A stretch of 64,000 nucleotides of DNA from positions 310,001 through 374,000 of the forward strand of contig NZ_JAHBGF010000010.1 of assembly GCF_018390695.1 (NCBI RefSeq), written 5' to 3'. Shown one piece after another: positions 12,206-20,529 of this stretch (position 1 is its first letter; the number at the start of each line of letters is the position of its first letter). Below the pieces are notes generated by a model. It searched no databases, was not told the DNA's origin, and saw only the letters and a list, made by a program, of their open reading frames with translations. The DNA is from Ancylobacter sonchi (GTDB lineage: Bacteria > Pseudomonadota > Alphaproteobacteria > Rhizobiales > Xanthobacteraceae). Made by a program: the position numbers and the translations under genes.

Positions 12206-13780
12206 ATGGCTGATGTCGTGCCGTCCGATCCATCGACATTGGAGCCGCCGCCGGCGCTCCTGGAGGCGATCGGGCTGACCAAGCGCTTTGGCGCGCTGGT
12301 GGCGAACGATCACGTCAGCCTCGCCATACGTGCCGGCGAGACGCATGCGCTGCTCGGCGAGAACGGCGCCGGCAAGTCGACGCTGGTGAAGATGATGTGC
12401 GGCCTGCTGCAGGCCGATTCCGGCGAACTGCGCTTCGAGGGCGCACCGGTTTCCTTCCCCGATCCGGCAGCGTCGCGGGCGCGCGGCATCGGCGTGGTGT
12501 TCCAGCATTTCGCGCTGTTCGACGCGCTGACCGTGGTGGAGAACGTCGCGCTCGGCCTGCCGCGCCATGAAGGCCTGGCGGCGCTCGCCGCCCGCATCGA
12601 GGCCTGCGTGCATCGCTACGGCCTTCAGGTGGAGCCCTATCGGCGAGTCGGCGAACTCTCGGTGGGCGAGCGCCAGCGGGTGGAGATCGTGCGCTGCCTG
12701 CTCGGCGACCCGCGGGTGCTGATCCTCGACGAGCCGACCTCGGTGCTCACCCCGGACGAATCGGAAAGCCTGTTCCGCACCGTCGACCTGCTCACCGCCG
12801 AGGGGCGGGCGGTGCTGTTCATCTCCCACAAGCTCGACGAGGTGCGCCGCCTGTGCCAGCGCGCCACCGTGCTGCGCGGCGGCAAGTTCATCGCCGAGGT
12901 CGATCCGCGCCGCGAGAGCGCCGCCAGCCTCGCCCGGTTGATGGTCGGCGCCGAGGTGCCGCGCACGCCGCGCATCGTGACGCACGAGCTCGGCGAGCCG
13001 CGCCTGCTGGTGAAGAACCTCAACCTCAAGGGCGACGGCTCGCGCGGTTCGGCGCTTATCGACATCAATCTGGAGATCCGCGCCGGCGAGATCATCGGCA
13101 TTGCCGGGGTGGCCGGCAACGGCCAGACCGCGCTGTTCGAGGCGCTGTCCGGCGAGCGGCTGGGCGGCGATGCCGAGGCCATCGTCATCGACCGCACCCC
13201 GGCCGGCGCGCTCGGGCCGACCGAGCGACGGGCGCTCCGGGCCGGCTTCGTGCCGGAGGAGCGGCTTGGCCACGCGGCGGCGCCGGACATGCGGCTGTCC
13301 GACAATGTGCTGCTCACCACCCATGGCGACGGGCGCAATGTGCGGCACGGCGTGATCAGCCATTCGGTGCTGCACGCGATGTTCGGCGAGATCGTCAAGC
13401 GCTTCGACGTGCGGTTCGGCGGGCGCGACCCGAAGGCGCGCCGGCTGTCCGGCGGCAATTTGCAGAAATTCGTCATCGGCCGCGAGGTGCTGCGCGAGCC
13501 GGTGCTGCTCATCGTCGACCAGCCGACCTGGGGCGTCGATGCGGCGGCGGCGAGTTTCATCCGCACCACGCTGCGGGCCAAGGCGGCGGAAGGCTGCGCG
13601 GTGCTGGTGATCAGCCAGGACCTCGACGAACTGCTGGAGTTCACCGACCGCATCGCGGTGATGTGCGAGGGGCGGCTCACCGCGCCGGTGCCGGTGGAGG
13701 AAACCTCGCGCGAGGCGATCGGCCTTGCCATGGGCGGCGCGGAGACGGCCTCCGCGCAGGGGGATGCCGATGCCGCTTAA
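12206..13780 (+). CDS. BMP-type (nucleoside) ABC transporter ATP-binding protein, two fused domains
   Basis: A 524-residue duplicated ATPase, first gene of a six-gene operon. First domain: Walker A GENGAGKST (51-59), signature LSVGERQRVEI, Walker B ILDEPTSVLTP. Second domain: degenerate Walker A (GVAGNGQTAL), signature LSGGNLQKFVIGREV and the variant Walker B VDQPTWGVD. This is typical of YufO/NupO/RbsA-like ATPases that partner BMP-family binding proteins for purine nucleosides. TCTGGAGGGC precedes ATG 12206. The 3' end overlaps the next gene by 11 bases, implying translational coupling. Confidence 0.93.
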   Translation: MADVVPSDPSTLEPPPALLEAIGLTKRFGALVANDHVSLAIRAGETHALLGENGAGKSTLVKMMCGLLQADSGELRFEGAPVSFPDPAASRARGIGVVFQHFALFDALTVVENVALGLPRHEGLAALAARIEACVHRYGLQVEPYRRVGELSVGERQRVEIVRCLLGDPRVLILDEPTSVLTPDESESLFRTVDLLTAEGRAVLFISHKLDEVRRLCQRATVLRGGKFIAEVDPRRESAASLARLMVGAEVPRTPRIVTHELGEPRLLVKNLNLKGDGSRGSALIDINLEIRAGEIIGIAGVAGNGQTALFEALSGERLGGDAEAIVIDRTPAGALGPTERRALRAGFVPEERLGHAAAPDMRLSDNVLLTTHGDGRNVRHGVISHSVLHAMFGEIVKRFDVRFGGRDPKARRLSGGNLQKFVIGREVLREPVLLIVDQPTWGVDAAAASFIRTTLRAKAAEGCAVLVISQDLDELLEFTDRIAVMCEGRLTAPVPVEETSREAIGLAMGGAETASAQGDADAA

Positions 13781-14846
13781 GCTGGAGAGACAGGAAAACG
13801 TGCCGCTCGCCGGGCTGATCGCCGCGCCATTCGTGGCGCTGGCGGTGACGCTGGTGGTCGGCGCGGTGATGTTCCTCGCCATGGGGCAGGACCCCGTCGA
13901 GGCGTTCCGCATCTATTTCATCGATCCGCTGGGCGACCCCTATACCTTACAGGAACTGGTGGTGAAGTCCTGCCCGCTGCTGCTGATCGGCGTCGGGCTG
14001 GCCTTCTGCTACCGCGCCAATCGCTGGAACATCGGCGCCGAGGGGCAATATGTCGTCGGCGCGGTGTTCGGCTCCTGGCTCGCTTTGGCGACGCACGGCA
14101 CCGAGGCCGGACCGTGGGTGCTGCCGGCGATGCTGGTGCTCGGCGCGGTCGGCGGCGCCGCCTACGGGCTGATCCCCGCCTTCCTGCGGGTGCGCTTCGG
14201 CGCGAGCGAGATCCTCACCTCGCTGATGCTGGTCTATGTCGCCCAGCTGGGGCTCGACTATCTGGTACGCGGCCCGTGGCGCGACCCGGCCGGCTTCAAC
14301 TTTCCCCAGAGCGTGACCTTCGATGCGGTGGCGACCGTGCCGCTGCTGTTCGAGGAGGGGCGCATGCATGCCGGCATCGTCATCGCGCTCGTGGTGGTGG
14401 TGGTGGCGACCTTCGTGCTGGGGCGCACGCTGGTCGGCTTCTCCATTGAGCTCGGCGGCTCGGCGCCGCGGGCGGCGGCGTTCGCCGGCTTCGACGAGCG
14501 GCGCGTGACCTATGGCGTGTTCGCGGTCTCGGGCGGGCTGGCCGGGCTCGCCGGCATCATCGAGGTGGCCGGCCCGATCGGCAACCTGCAGCCGTCGATC
14601 TCGCCGGGCTACGGCTTCACCGCCATCATCGCCGCCATGCTGGGGCGGCTGCATCCGGTCGGGATCCTGGTGTCGAGCTTCATACTGGCGCTGACCTATA
14701 TCGGCGGCGAGGCGGCGCAGATCTCCCTGCGCATGCCGTTCGACGTCACCCGGGTGTTCCAGGGCACGCTGCTCATCGCCATCCTGGCGGCGGACGTGCT
14801 GGTGCGCTACCGCATCCGGCGGGTGGAGGGGGTGCGCCATGCTTGA
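13770..14846 (+). CDS. BMP-type ABC transporter permease 1
   Basis: A 358-residue inner-membrane permease of the BPD_transp_2 family (YufP/NupP-like), with about nine hydrophobic segments. The CYRANRWNIGAEGQYVVGAVFG segment is the characteristic permease motif; a second is PSISPGYGFTAIIAAMLGR. The ATG at 13770 has GGGGG 6 bases upstream and overlaps the ATPase gene by 11 bases; ATG 13764 is an alternative. It overlaps the second permease by 8 bases. Together the two permeases form the translocation channel. Confidence 0.92.
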   Translation: MPLKLERQENVPLAGLIAAPFVALAVTLVVGAVMFLAMGQDPVEAFRIYFIDPLGDPYTLQELVVKSCPLLLIGVGLAFCYRANRWNIGAEGQYVVGAVFGSWLALATHGTEAGPWVLPAMLVLGAVGGAAYGLIPAFLRVRFGASEILTSLMLVYVAQLGLDYLVRGPWRDPAGFNFPQSVTFDAVATVPLLFEEGRMHAGIVIALVVVVVATFVLGRTLVGFSIELGGSAPRAAAFAGFDERRVTYGVFAVSGGLAGLAGIIEVAGPIGNLQPSISPGYGFTAIIAAMLGRLHPVGILVSSFILALTYIGGEAAQISLRMPFDVTRVFQGTLLIAILAADVLVRYRIRRVEGVRHA

Positions 14847-15762
14847 CACGGTGATGATCGGCGCGGTGCTGGCGAGCGTGGTGGCGGCGGCGACCACGCT
14901 CCTGATCGCCTCGCTCGGCGAGCTGGTGGCGGAGCGGGCGGGCACGCTCAATCTCGGCGTCGAGGGCATGATGATCATCGGCGCGGCGGTCGGCTACGCC
15001 ACCGCTTATTCCTCCGGCAGCCTGCTGCTCGGCACGCTGGCGGCGGTGCTGGCGGGGATGGCGCTGTCGCTGGTGTTCGCGACGCTGACCATCTGGCTGG
15101 CGGCGAACCAGGTGGCATCCGGCCTCGCCACCACCATTCTCGGCCTCGGCCTCGCCGGGCTCATCGGCGCGTCCTTCGTCGGCACCCGGCTCGACGCCGC
15201 GCCGGCGCTCGACATTCCCGGCCTTTCCGACCTGCCGATCCTCGGCAAGGTGGCGTTCGGGCAGGATGCCTTCGTCTACGCCTCGGTGGGGCTGCTGGTG
15301 CTGGTGACCTGGGGGCTCGCCCGCACCCGTATCGGGCTCATTCTCCGCGCGGTCGGCGAGAGCCATGCCGCCGCCCATGCGCTCGGCCATCCCGTGCGCA
15401 AGATCCGCACGCTGGCGGTGATGTTCGGCGGTGCCTGCGCCGGCCTCGCCGGGGCGCATCTGTCGCTTGCCTATACGCCGTTCTGGGCCAGCGATATGAC
15501 CGCCGGTCGCGGCTGGATCGCGCTGGCGCTGGTGGTGTTCTCCGCCTGGAAGCCGCTCTGGCTATTGGCCGGCGCCTATCTGTTCGGCGCGGTGTCCATC
15601 CTGCAGCTGCATGTCCAGGGCTTCGGCCTTGGCATTCCCTCGCAGTTGCTGTCCTCGCTGCCCTATCTGGCGACGGTGGGGGCGCTGGTGCTGATCTCGG
15701 CGATGAAGCGGGGGCAGGGTGCCCCGGCCTCGCTCGGCGTCCCCTTCGTGCCGGACCGCTGA
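14839..15762 (+). CDS. BMP-type ABC transporter permease 2
   Basis: A 307-residue permease of the same family (YufQ/NupQ-like). The typical RAGTLNLGVEGMMIIGA motif occurs near residue 35, and there are about eight hydrophobic segments. Translation is probably coupled, since ATG 14839 lies within the end of the preceding permease gene. It is followed after about 108 bases by the binding-protein gene of the same system. Confidence 0.92.
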   Translation: MLDTVMIGAVLASVVAAATTLLIASLGELVAERAGTLNLGVEGMMIIGAAVGYATAYSSGSLLLGTLAAVLAGMALSLVFATLTIWLAANQVASGLATTILGLGLAGLIGASFVGTRLDAAPALDIPGLSDLPILGKVAFGQDAFVYASVGLLVLVTWGLARTRIGLILRAVGESHAAAHALGHPVRKIRTLAVMFGGACAGLAGAHLSLAYTPFWASDMTAGRGWIALALVVFSAWKPLWLLAGAYLFGAVSILQLHVQGFGLGIPSQLLSSLPYLATVGALVLISAMKRGQGAPASLGVPFVPDR

Positions 15763-15870
15763 GCGGCGGCGCAGTATCCGGCCGCGCAGGCGGCCGTGTG
15801 TCCCCGCGGCGGCGGCCCCGGTGGGATGCGTTACCAAAGGCCGCGACGGACAGGAAGAGCGGAGACGTTC

Positions 15871-16956
15871 ATGCGGAAGATTCTCTCATTGGCGCTGGGC
15901 CTCGCCGCGGGTGCGGCTCTGGCCGGCGCCGGCGCGCTGCCGGCTTCCGCCGCCGAGAAGCTGAAGGCGGCGTGGGTATATATCGGGCCGGTCGGCGATT
16001 TCGGCTGGAGCTACCAGCACGACCAGGGCCGCAAGGCGGTCGAGGCGGCGTTCGGCGACAAGGTCGAGACCTCCTATGTCGAGAGCGTGCCGGAAGGTCC
16101 CGACGCCGAGCGCGTGATCGAGCAGCTGGCCCGCGCCGGCAACAAGATCATCTTCACCACCTCCTTCGGCTACATGGAGCCGACGCTGAAGGTGGCCAAG
16201 CGGCATCCGAAGGTGTTCTTCGAGCACGCCACCGGCTACAAGCGCGACAAGAACATGGCGACCTACAACGCCAAGTTCCACGAGGGCCGCTACATCCTCG
16301 GCCAGATCGCCGCCAAGATGTCGAAGACCGGCACCATCGGCTACATCGCCTCCTTCCCGATTCCGGAAGTGATCTCGGGCATCAACGCGATGATGCTCGG
16401 CGCGCAGTCGGTGAACCCCGACATGAAGGTGAAGATCGTCTGGGTGAACTCCTGGTTCGATCCCGCCAAGGAAGCCGACGCCGCCAAGGCGCTGATCGAC
16501 CAGGGCGTCGACATCATTGCCCAGCATACCGACAGCCCGGCCGCCATGCAGGTCGCGGAGGCGCGCGGCGTCAAGGCGTTCGGCCAGTCCTCCGACATGA
16601 TCAAGTTCGGCCCGAACGCGCAGCTCACCTCGATCGTCGACAACTGGGCGCCCTACTATGTCGAGCGCGTCAAGGAGGCGATGGACGGCTCTTGGAAGTC
16701 CACTGACACCTGGGCCGGCCTCAAGGACGGCGAGGTCGAGATGGCGGCCTACACCAACATGCCCGACGACGTGAAGAAGCTGGCGCAGGAGACCGAGGCC
16801 AAGATCAAGTCCGGCGCGCTGAACCCCTTCCAGGGTCCGGTCGTCAAGCAGGACGGCACGGTGGCCGCCAAGGCCGGCGAGGCGGTGGCCGACAAGGATA
16901 TCCTGTCGATGAACTGGTACGTGAAGGGCATCGACGACAAGGTGCCCGGCCAGTGA
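15871..16956 (+). CDS. BMP-family ABC transporter substrate-binding protein
   Basis: A 361-residue periplasmic binding protein. ATG 15871 follows GGAGACGTTC. A standard signal peptide (ALAGAGALPASAA-EK) lacks a lipobox cysteine, so the protein is soluble rather than a lipoprotein. BMP/Med family features: VYIGPVGDFGWSYQHDQG near the mature N-terminus, IIFTTSFGYMEP and GVDIIAQHTDSPA. Relatives bind purine nucleosides or related bases. The linked amidohydrolase genes suggest a nucleobase- or ureide-like ligand, which is inference. Confidence 0.93.
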   Translation: MRKILSLALGLAAGAALAGAGALPASAAEKLKAAWVYIGPVGDFGWSYQHDQGRKAVEAAFGDKVETSYVESVPEGPDAERVIEQLARAGNKIIFTTSFGYMEPTLKVAKRHPKVFFEHATGYKRDKNMATYNAKFHEGRYILGQIAAKMSKTGTIGYIASFPIPEVISGINAMMLGAQSVNPDMKVKIVWVNSWFDPAKEADAAKALIDQGVDIIAQHTDSPAAMQVAEARGVKAFGQSSDMIKFGPNAQLTSIVDNWAPYYVERVKEAMDGSWKSTDTWAGLKDGEVEMAAYTNMPDDVKKLAQETEAKIKSGALNPFQGPVVKQDGTVAAKAGEAVADKDILSMNWYVKGIDDKVPGQ

Positions 16957-16983
16957 GCCGGGCGGTCTGACCCTCCCAAGCCT

Positions 16984-17011
16984 TCGGCGGCGACCTCCGG
17001 GCCGCCGCCGA
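16984..17011 (+). terminator. GC hairpin after the binding-protein gene
   Basis: TCGGCGGC and GCCGCCGA form an 8-bp stem with a 12-base loop, with no T-tract. It lies inside the operon between the binding protein and the amidohydrolase, so it may be an attenuator or mRNA-stability element rather than a full stop. Confidence 0.35.
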
Positions 17012-17112
17012 GATTGCCAAAGCCACCTCCATATGCGATGCGCCAGATCATGCCGTGCCCGGCATCGCGAACGACCGGGCCGAACGGCGACGATGGGAGC
17101 GGCGACGGGCGC

Positions 17113-18393
17113 ATGAGGATACCGGTGGACATCGCCGCCATGGGCGCGCGGGCGACGGAGATGCTCGATGCTCTCGGCGCCATCTCGCAGTCCGGCGACA
17201 ACCTCACCCGCTTCTTCCTGACCCCGGAGCATCGCCGCGCCGCCGATCTGGTCGCCGGCTACATGAAGGCGGCCGGGCTCGACGTCTCCGAAGACGCGCT
17301 CGGCACGCTGCGCGGCCGCTGGCAGCCTGCCGGCCCCGAGGCGCCGCGCCTGCTGATCGGCTCGCATATCGACACCGTCGCCAATGCCGGCCGCTATGAC
17401 GGCACCATGGGGGTGATCGTCGGCATTCTCGCCGTCGAGGCGGTGGTGAAGGCCGGGCTGAAGCGGCCTTATGGCATCGATGTGCTCGCCTTCGGCGATG
17501 AGGAAGGCACACGCTTTCCCACCACGCTGTCGTCCTCTGCCGCGGTGGCCGGGCATTTCCTGCCGTCCTGGCTCGGCGCACGCGACGCCGACGGCGTTTC
17601 GCTCGAGGAGGCGATCCGTGCCTATGGCAAGGATCCCGCCGACATTCCGGCGGCGGCCTACGACCCGGACAAGACCATCGCCTATGTCGAGGCGCATATC
17701 GAGCAGGGGCCGGTGCTGGAGGCCGAGGGCGAGCCGCTGGGCATCGTCTCTGCCATTGCCGGCGCCTCGCGGCTGTCGATCACCGTCACCGGCGAGGCCG
17801 GCCATGCCGGCACCGTGCCGATGCGCATGCGCCGCGATGCCTTCGCCGGCGCCGCCGAGATGGCGCTGGTGGCCGAGAAGATCGCCCGTGCCGACCGCCA
17901 CGGCATGGTGGCGACGGTGGGGCGGCTGCATGTAGAGCCGGGTTCGGTCAACGTCATTCCCTCGCGGGTGGTGTTCACCCTCGACCTGCGCTCCGGCTCC
18001 GATATCTCCCGCCGCGAGGCGCTGACCGAATTCGAGCGCGAGGCGCACCGCATCGCCGATGCGCGCGGGCTCGGCGTGGTGATTTCCGCCTTTCACGAGG
18101 TCGGCACCGTGCCATGCTACCGCGATCTCCAGCTGAGGCTGCGCAACGCCGCCGCCGATCTTGGCCAGCGCGCGCCGACCTTGCCGTCCGGCGCCGGCCA
18201 TGACGGGCAGGCGATGTCGCGGCTGTGCCCGGTCGGCATGCTGTTCGTGCGCTGTCGCGGCGGCATCAGTCATAATCCGGCGGAATACGCCAGCCCGCAG
18301 GATATCGGGCTTGCGGTGGCGGCGCTGGTGCGTTTCATCGAACGGTTCGAGCTGCCGCAGCTGGCGGGCAGCGTCCAGGGAGCAGAGCAGTGA
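17113..18393 (+). CDS. Zn-dependent amidohydrolase, AllC / N-carbamoyl-amino-acid hydrolase family (M20)
   Basis: About 426 residues, related to allantoate amidohydrolase, beta-ureidopropionase and L-carbamoylases, which release CO2 and ammonia from carbamoyl amines. Metal and substrate motifs: GSHIDTVANAGRYDGTMGV, FGDEEGTRFP, HIEQGPVLE and GEAGHAGTVPM, in family order; the C-terminal GAGHDGQAM is also conserved. The start is uncertain: ATG 17113 is used here, but GTG 17125 has GAGG 6 bases before it and could be the real one. The ORF continues upstream without supporting features. It overlaps the following M20 gene by 4 bases (GTGA). Placement after a nucleoside-type importer suggests a role in purine, pyrimidine or hydantoin breakdown. 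Confidence 0.88.
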   Translation: MRIPVDIAAMGARATEMLDALGAISQSGDNLTRFFLTPEHRRAADLVAGYMKAAGLDVSEDALGTLRGRWQPAGPEAPRLLIGSHIDTVANAGRYDGTMGVIVGILAVEAVVKAGLKRPYGIDVLAFGDEEGTRFPTTLSSSAAVAGHFLPSWLGARDADGVSLEEAIRAYGKDPADIPAAAYDPDKTIAYVEAHIEQGPVLEAEGEPLGIVSAIAGASRLSITVTGEAGHAGTVPMRMRRDAFAGAAEMALVAEKIARADRHGMVATVGRLHVEPGSVNVIPSRVVFTLDLRSGSDISRREALTEFEREAHRIADARGLGVVISAFHEVGTVPCYRDLQLRLRNAAADLGQRAPTLPSGAGHDGQAMSRLCPVGMLFVRCRGGISHNPAEYASPQDIGLAVAALVRFIERFELPQLAGSVQGAEQ

Positions 18394-19628
18394 GCCAAGT
18401 CGAAGCGGGCGTCGCGGGTCGCGACGGAGAGCGGCTCGAACGCGAGGTGGCGTTCCTCAAGGCGGTGGTCCGCGTGCCGAGCGACAACCCGCCCGGCGAC
18501 TGTGCCGCCCATGCCGAAGTGACCGGACAACTGCTGGAGGAGCTCGGCTTCACCGTGGAGCGCCACCCGGTGCCCGAGCCCTTCGTGAAGAGCTACGGCA
18601 TGAAGTCGGTGGTCAATCTGGTGGTGCGCGAGCGCTTTGGCGACGCCAAGGGGCCGGTGATCGCACTCAACGCCCATGGCGACGTGGTGCCGCCGGGCGA
18701 GGGCTGGACCTTCGATCCCTATGGCGCCGAGGAGAAGGGCGGGGCGATCTATGGCCGCGGCGCGGCAGTCTCGAAGTCCGACTTCGCCACCTATGCCTTC
18801 GCGCTGCTCGCCCTGAAGGAGAAGCCGGAGGGCCTCGACGGCACGGTCGAGCTGCATTTGACCTATGACGAGGAAGCCGGCGGCTTCGTCGGGCCGAAAT
18901 GGCTGCTCGGGCAGGGCATCTCGAAGCCCGACCTCGCCATATCCGCGGGCTTCTCCTATTCCGTCGTGGTGGCGCACAATGGCGCGCTGCACCTGGAGAT
19001 CGTGGTGCGCGGCAAGCAGGCGCATGCCGCCATGCCGGAGACCGGCGCCGACGCGCTGGAAGCCGCGACCGCCATCCTGACCGCCATCTATGGCGAGCGC
19101 CGCCGCCTCTACGGCATCACCAGCGCCACCCCGGGCATCGGTTCGCCGAAGATCACCGTTGGCCTGATCTCCGGCGGCATCAACACCAATGTGGTGCCCG
19201 ACCGCATCTCGCTGCGCGTCGACCGTCGCCTGACGCCGGAAGAGAACGGCGAGGAGGTCGAGGCCGCGCTCACCGCGCTGGTGGAGAAGGCGGTCGAGGG
19301 CTGGGACGGCATCGACATCGAGTGCCGGCGCATCATCCTCGCCGAGCCGCTGCGCACGCTGCCGGGCACCGAGCCTCTGGTGGAGACCATCCAGAAGCAC
19401 GCGGCCGAGATACTGGGCGAGGTGCCGCCGGCGACCGCCGTGCCGCTCTACACCGATGCGCGCCACTACACCGCCGCCGGGATCCCGACCGTGCTCTACG
19501 GCGCCGGGCCGCGCTCGATCCTCGAGGCCAATGCCCATGCGGCCGACGAGCATGTGCGCATCTCCGACCTCGACAAGGCGACGCGGATCATCGAGGGCGC
19601 GCTGCGCGACCTGCTCGCCGCCCGCTAG
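18390..19628 (+). CDS. M20-family metallohydrolase (ArgE/DapE/ACY1 type)
   Basis: A 412-residue di-zinc amidohydrolase. Metal ligands appear in NAHGDVVPPGEGW (H96, D98) and in TYDEEAGG, and the dimerisation domain carries GKQAHAAMPETGADAL. Members deacylate or deformylate N-substituted amino acids or dipeptides. GTG 18390 overlaps the upstream gene's stop (GTGA), indicating coupling. As the last gene of the transporter-hydrolase operon, it may act on the product of the preceding amidohydrolase. The substrate is not readable from sequence. Confidence 0.9.
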   Translation: MSQVEAGVAGRDGERLEREVAFLKAVVRVPSDNPPGDCAAHAEVTGQLLEELGFTVERHPVPEPFVKSYGMKSVVNLVVRERFGDAKGPVIALNAHGDVVPPGEGWTFDPYGAEEKGGAIYGRGAAVSKSDFATYAFALLALKEKPEGLDGTVELHLTYDEEAGGFVGPKWLLGQGISKPDLAISAGFSYSVVVAHNGALHLEIVVRGKQAHAAMPETGADALEAATAILTAIYGERRRLYGITSATPGIGSPKITVGLISGGINTNVVPDRISLRVDRRLTPEENGEEVEAALTALVEKAVEGWDGIDIECRRIILAEPLRTLPGTEPLVETIQKHAAEILGEVPPATAVPLYTDARHYTAAGIPTVLYGAGPRSILEANAHAADEHVRISDLDKATRIIEGALRDLLAAR

Positions 19629-19643
19629 CCGCCCGCTATAGTC

Positions 19644-20414
19644 ATGGCCGGTCTGCTGACGCCCTTCCTCGACGACCACGGATACTGGATCTCGGTCGTC
19701 GTGGTCGGGATGGTGCCGGTGCTGTGGGCCATCATCGCCTATCGGGTGGCGATGATGGAAAGCGTGGTCGCGTGGGTGAATTCACGCGACTTCGCCAATT
19801 CGGTGCTGAGCGCGCTGACGCTGCCCTTCTCGCTGTTCTTCGCCTTCATGATCAGCGACATCTGGAGCGGCGACGTCCGGTTGTCCAAGACCATGCAGGA
19901 AGAGGTGCAGACGCTGGGAAACGGCGTCGATCTCGCCGCCATGTGCGGGGTGCCCTGCGACGGGCTGCACGTCGCCATCACCGACTATGCGCGCGCCATC
20001 GTGACGCTCGAATGGCGAGAGGGGTGGACCGGCCTCGATCCGCAGGCGGCTGCCGGGCTCGACACCATCAACCGCCGCCTGCGCGAGGTGGAGGCCGATC
20101 CCGCCACGCCTGCGACGCTGCGCGGCCCGCTGGTGCAGGTCTACATGCAGCTGCGCAAGCTGCGCAGCGACCGCTATTTCGCGGTGAATTCCGATCTCGC
20201 GCCGCATCGCTGGATCATGGTGCTGCTGCTGGGCGTGCTGTCGCAGACCGGGCTGGCGGCCCTGCACACCGGGCGGCGCGGCGCGCTGATCGTCGGCCTC
20301 GCCTTGTTCACCATCGCCTTCGTCGCCACCATGTCCTACACGATGGTGCTGATCTGGCCCTCGGTGGATGCGAGCCTGCTCCCCTCCGAGGAACTGGCGC
20401 GCATCCTGCGCTAG
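19644..20414 (+). CDS. Hypothetical membrane protein, DUF4239 (bestrophin-like) type
   Basis: A 256-residue protein with two hydrophobic segments near the N-terminus (about 15-35 and 50-70) and two near the C-terminus (about 190-245). These flank a soluble stretch containing CGVPCDGLH and INRRLREVEADP. This 2+2 topology resembles DUF4239 proteins, a family of unknown function; the assignment is from general appearance. Its stop codon TAG lies inside the CTAGAGC end of a repeat element, so the natural C-terminus may have been altered by the element. It lies 15 bases after the M20 gene but probably is functionally separate. Confidence 0.65.
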   Translation: MAGLLTPFLDDHGYWISVVVVGMVPVLWAIIAYRVAMMESVVAWVNSRDFANSVLSALTLPFSLFFAFMISDIWSGDVRLSKTMQEEVQTLGNGVDLAAMCGVPCDGLHVAITDYARAIVTLEWREGWTGLDPQAAAGLDTINRRLREVEADPATPATLRGPLVQVYMQLRKLRSDRYFAVNSDLAPHRWIMVLLLGVLSQTGLAALHTGRRGALIVGLALFTIAFVATMSYTMVLIWPSVDASLLPSEELARILR

Positions 20415-20517
20415 AGCGTTTTCGAGCGAAGTGGAATCCGGTTCGCGTGAAGACGACGCGTCCGAACAAGACCGTGAAGCCTTTCGGGTGAACCGGAGTT
20501 CACCGGAAAGGCTCTAG
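20411..20517. repeat. Dispersed palindromic repeat element with CTAGAGC/GCTCTAG ends
   Basis: A 107-base element bounded by the inverted heptamer CTAGAGC...GCTCTAG. The first half (GCGTTTTCGAGCGAAGTGG...GGTTCGCGTGAAG) matches, from memory, a repeat widely scattered in Rhizobiales genomes. The second half is a long hairpin, annotated separately. The left end supplies the stop codon of the membrane-protein gene. Shorter elements with the same ends occur at 35753-35804. Confidence 0.75.
20479..20512. terminator. Long hairpin inside the repeat, between convergent genes
   Basis: Arms of 15 bases (GCCTTTCGGGTGAAC / GTTCACCGGAAAGGC) with one mismatch and a CGGA tetraloop. It lies between the convergent membrane-protein and rimO genes, so it may act as a bidirectional terminator. 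No T-run is present. Confidence 0.5.
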
Positions 20518-20529
20518 AAGGCCGGCGGC

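Noticed and set aside
12026..13912. A 628-codon minus-strand frame opposite the ABC ATPase gene
   Set aside because: High-GC shadow of a gene with intact Walker and signature motifs.
15886..18273. A 795-codon minus-strand frame opposite the BMP binding protein and amidohydrolase genes
   Set aside because: The plus-strand genes carry all family motifs; the antisense product is His/Arg/Gly-rich with no domain.
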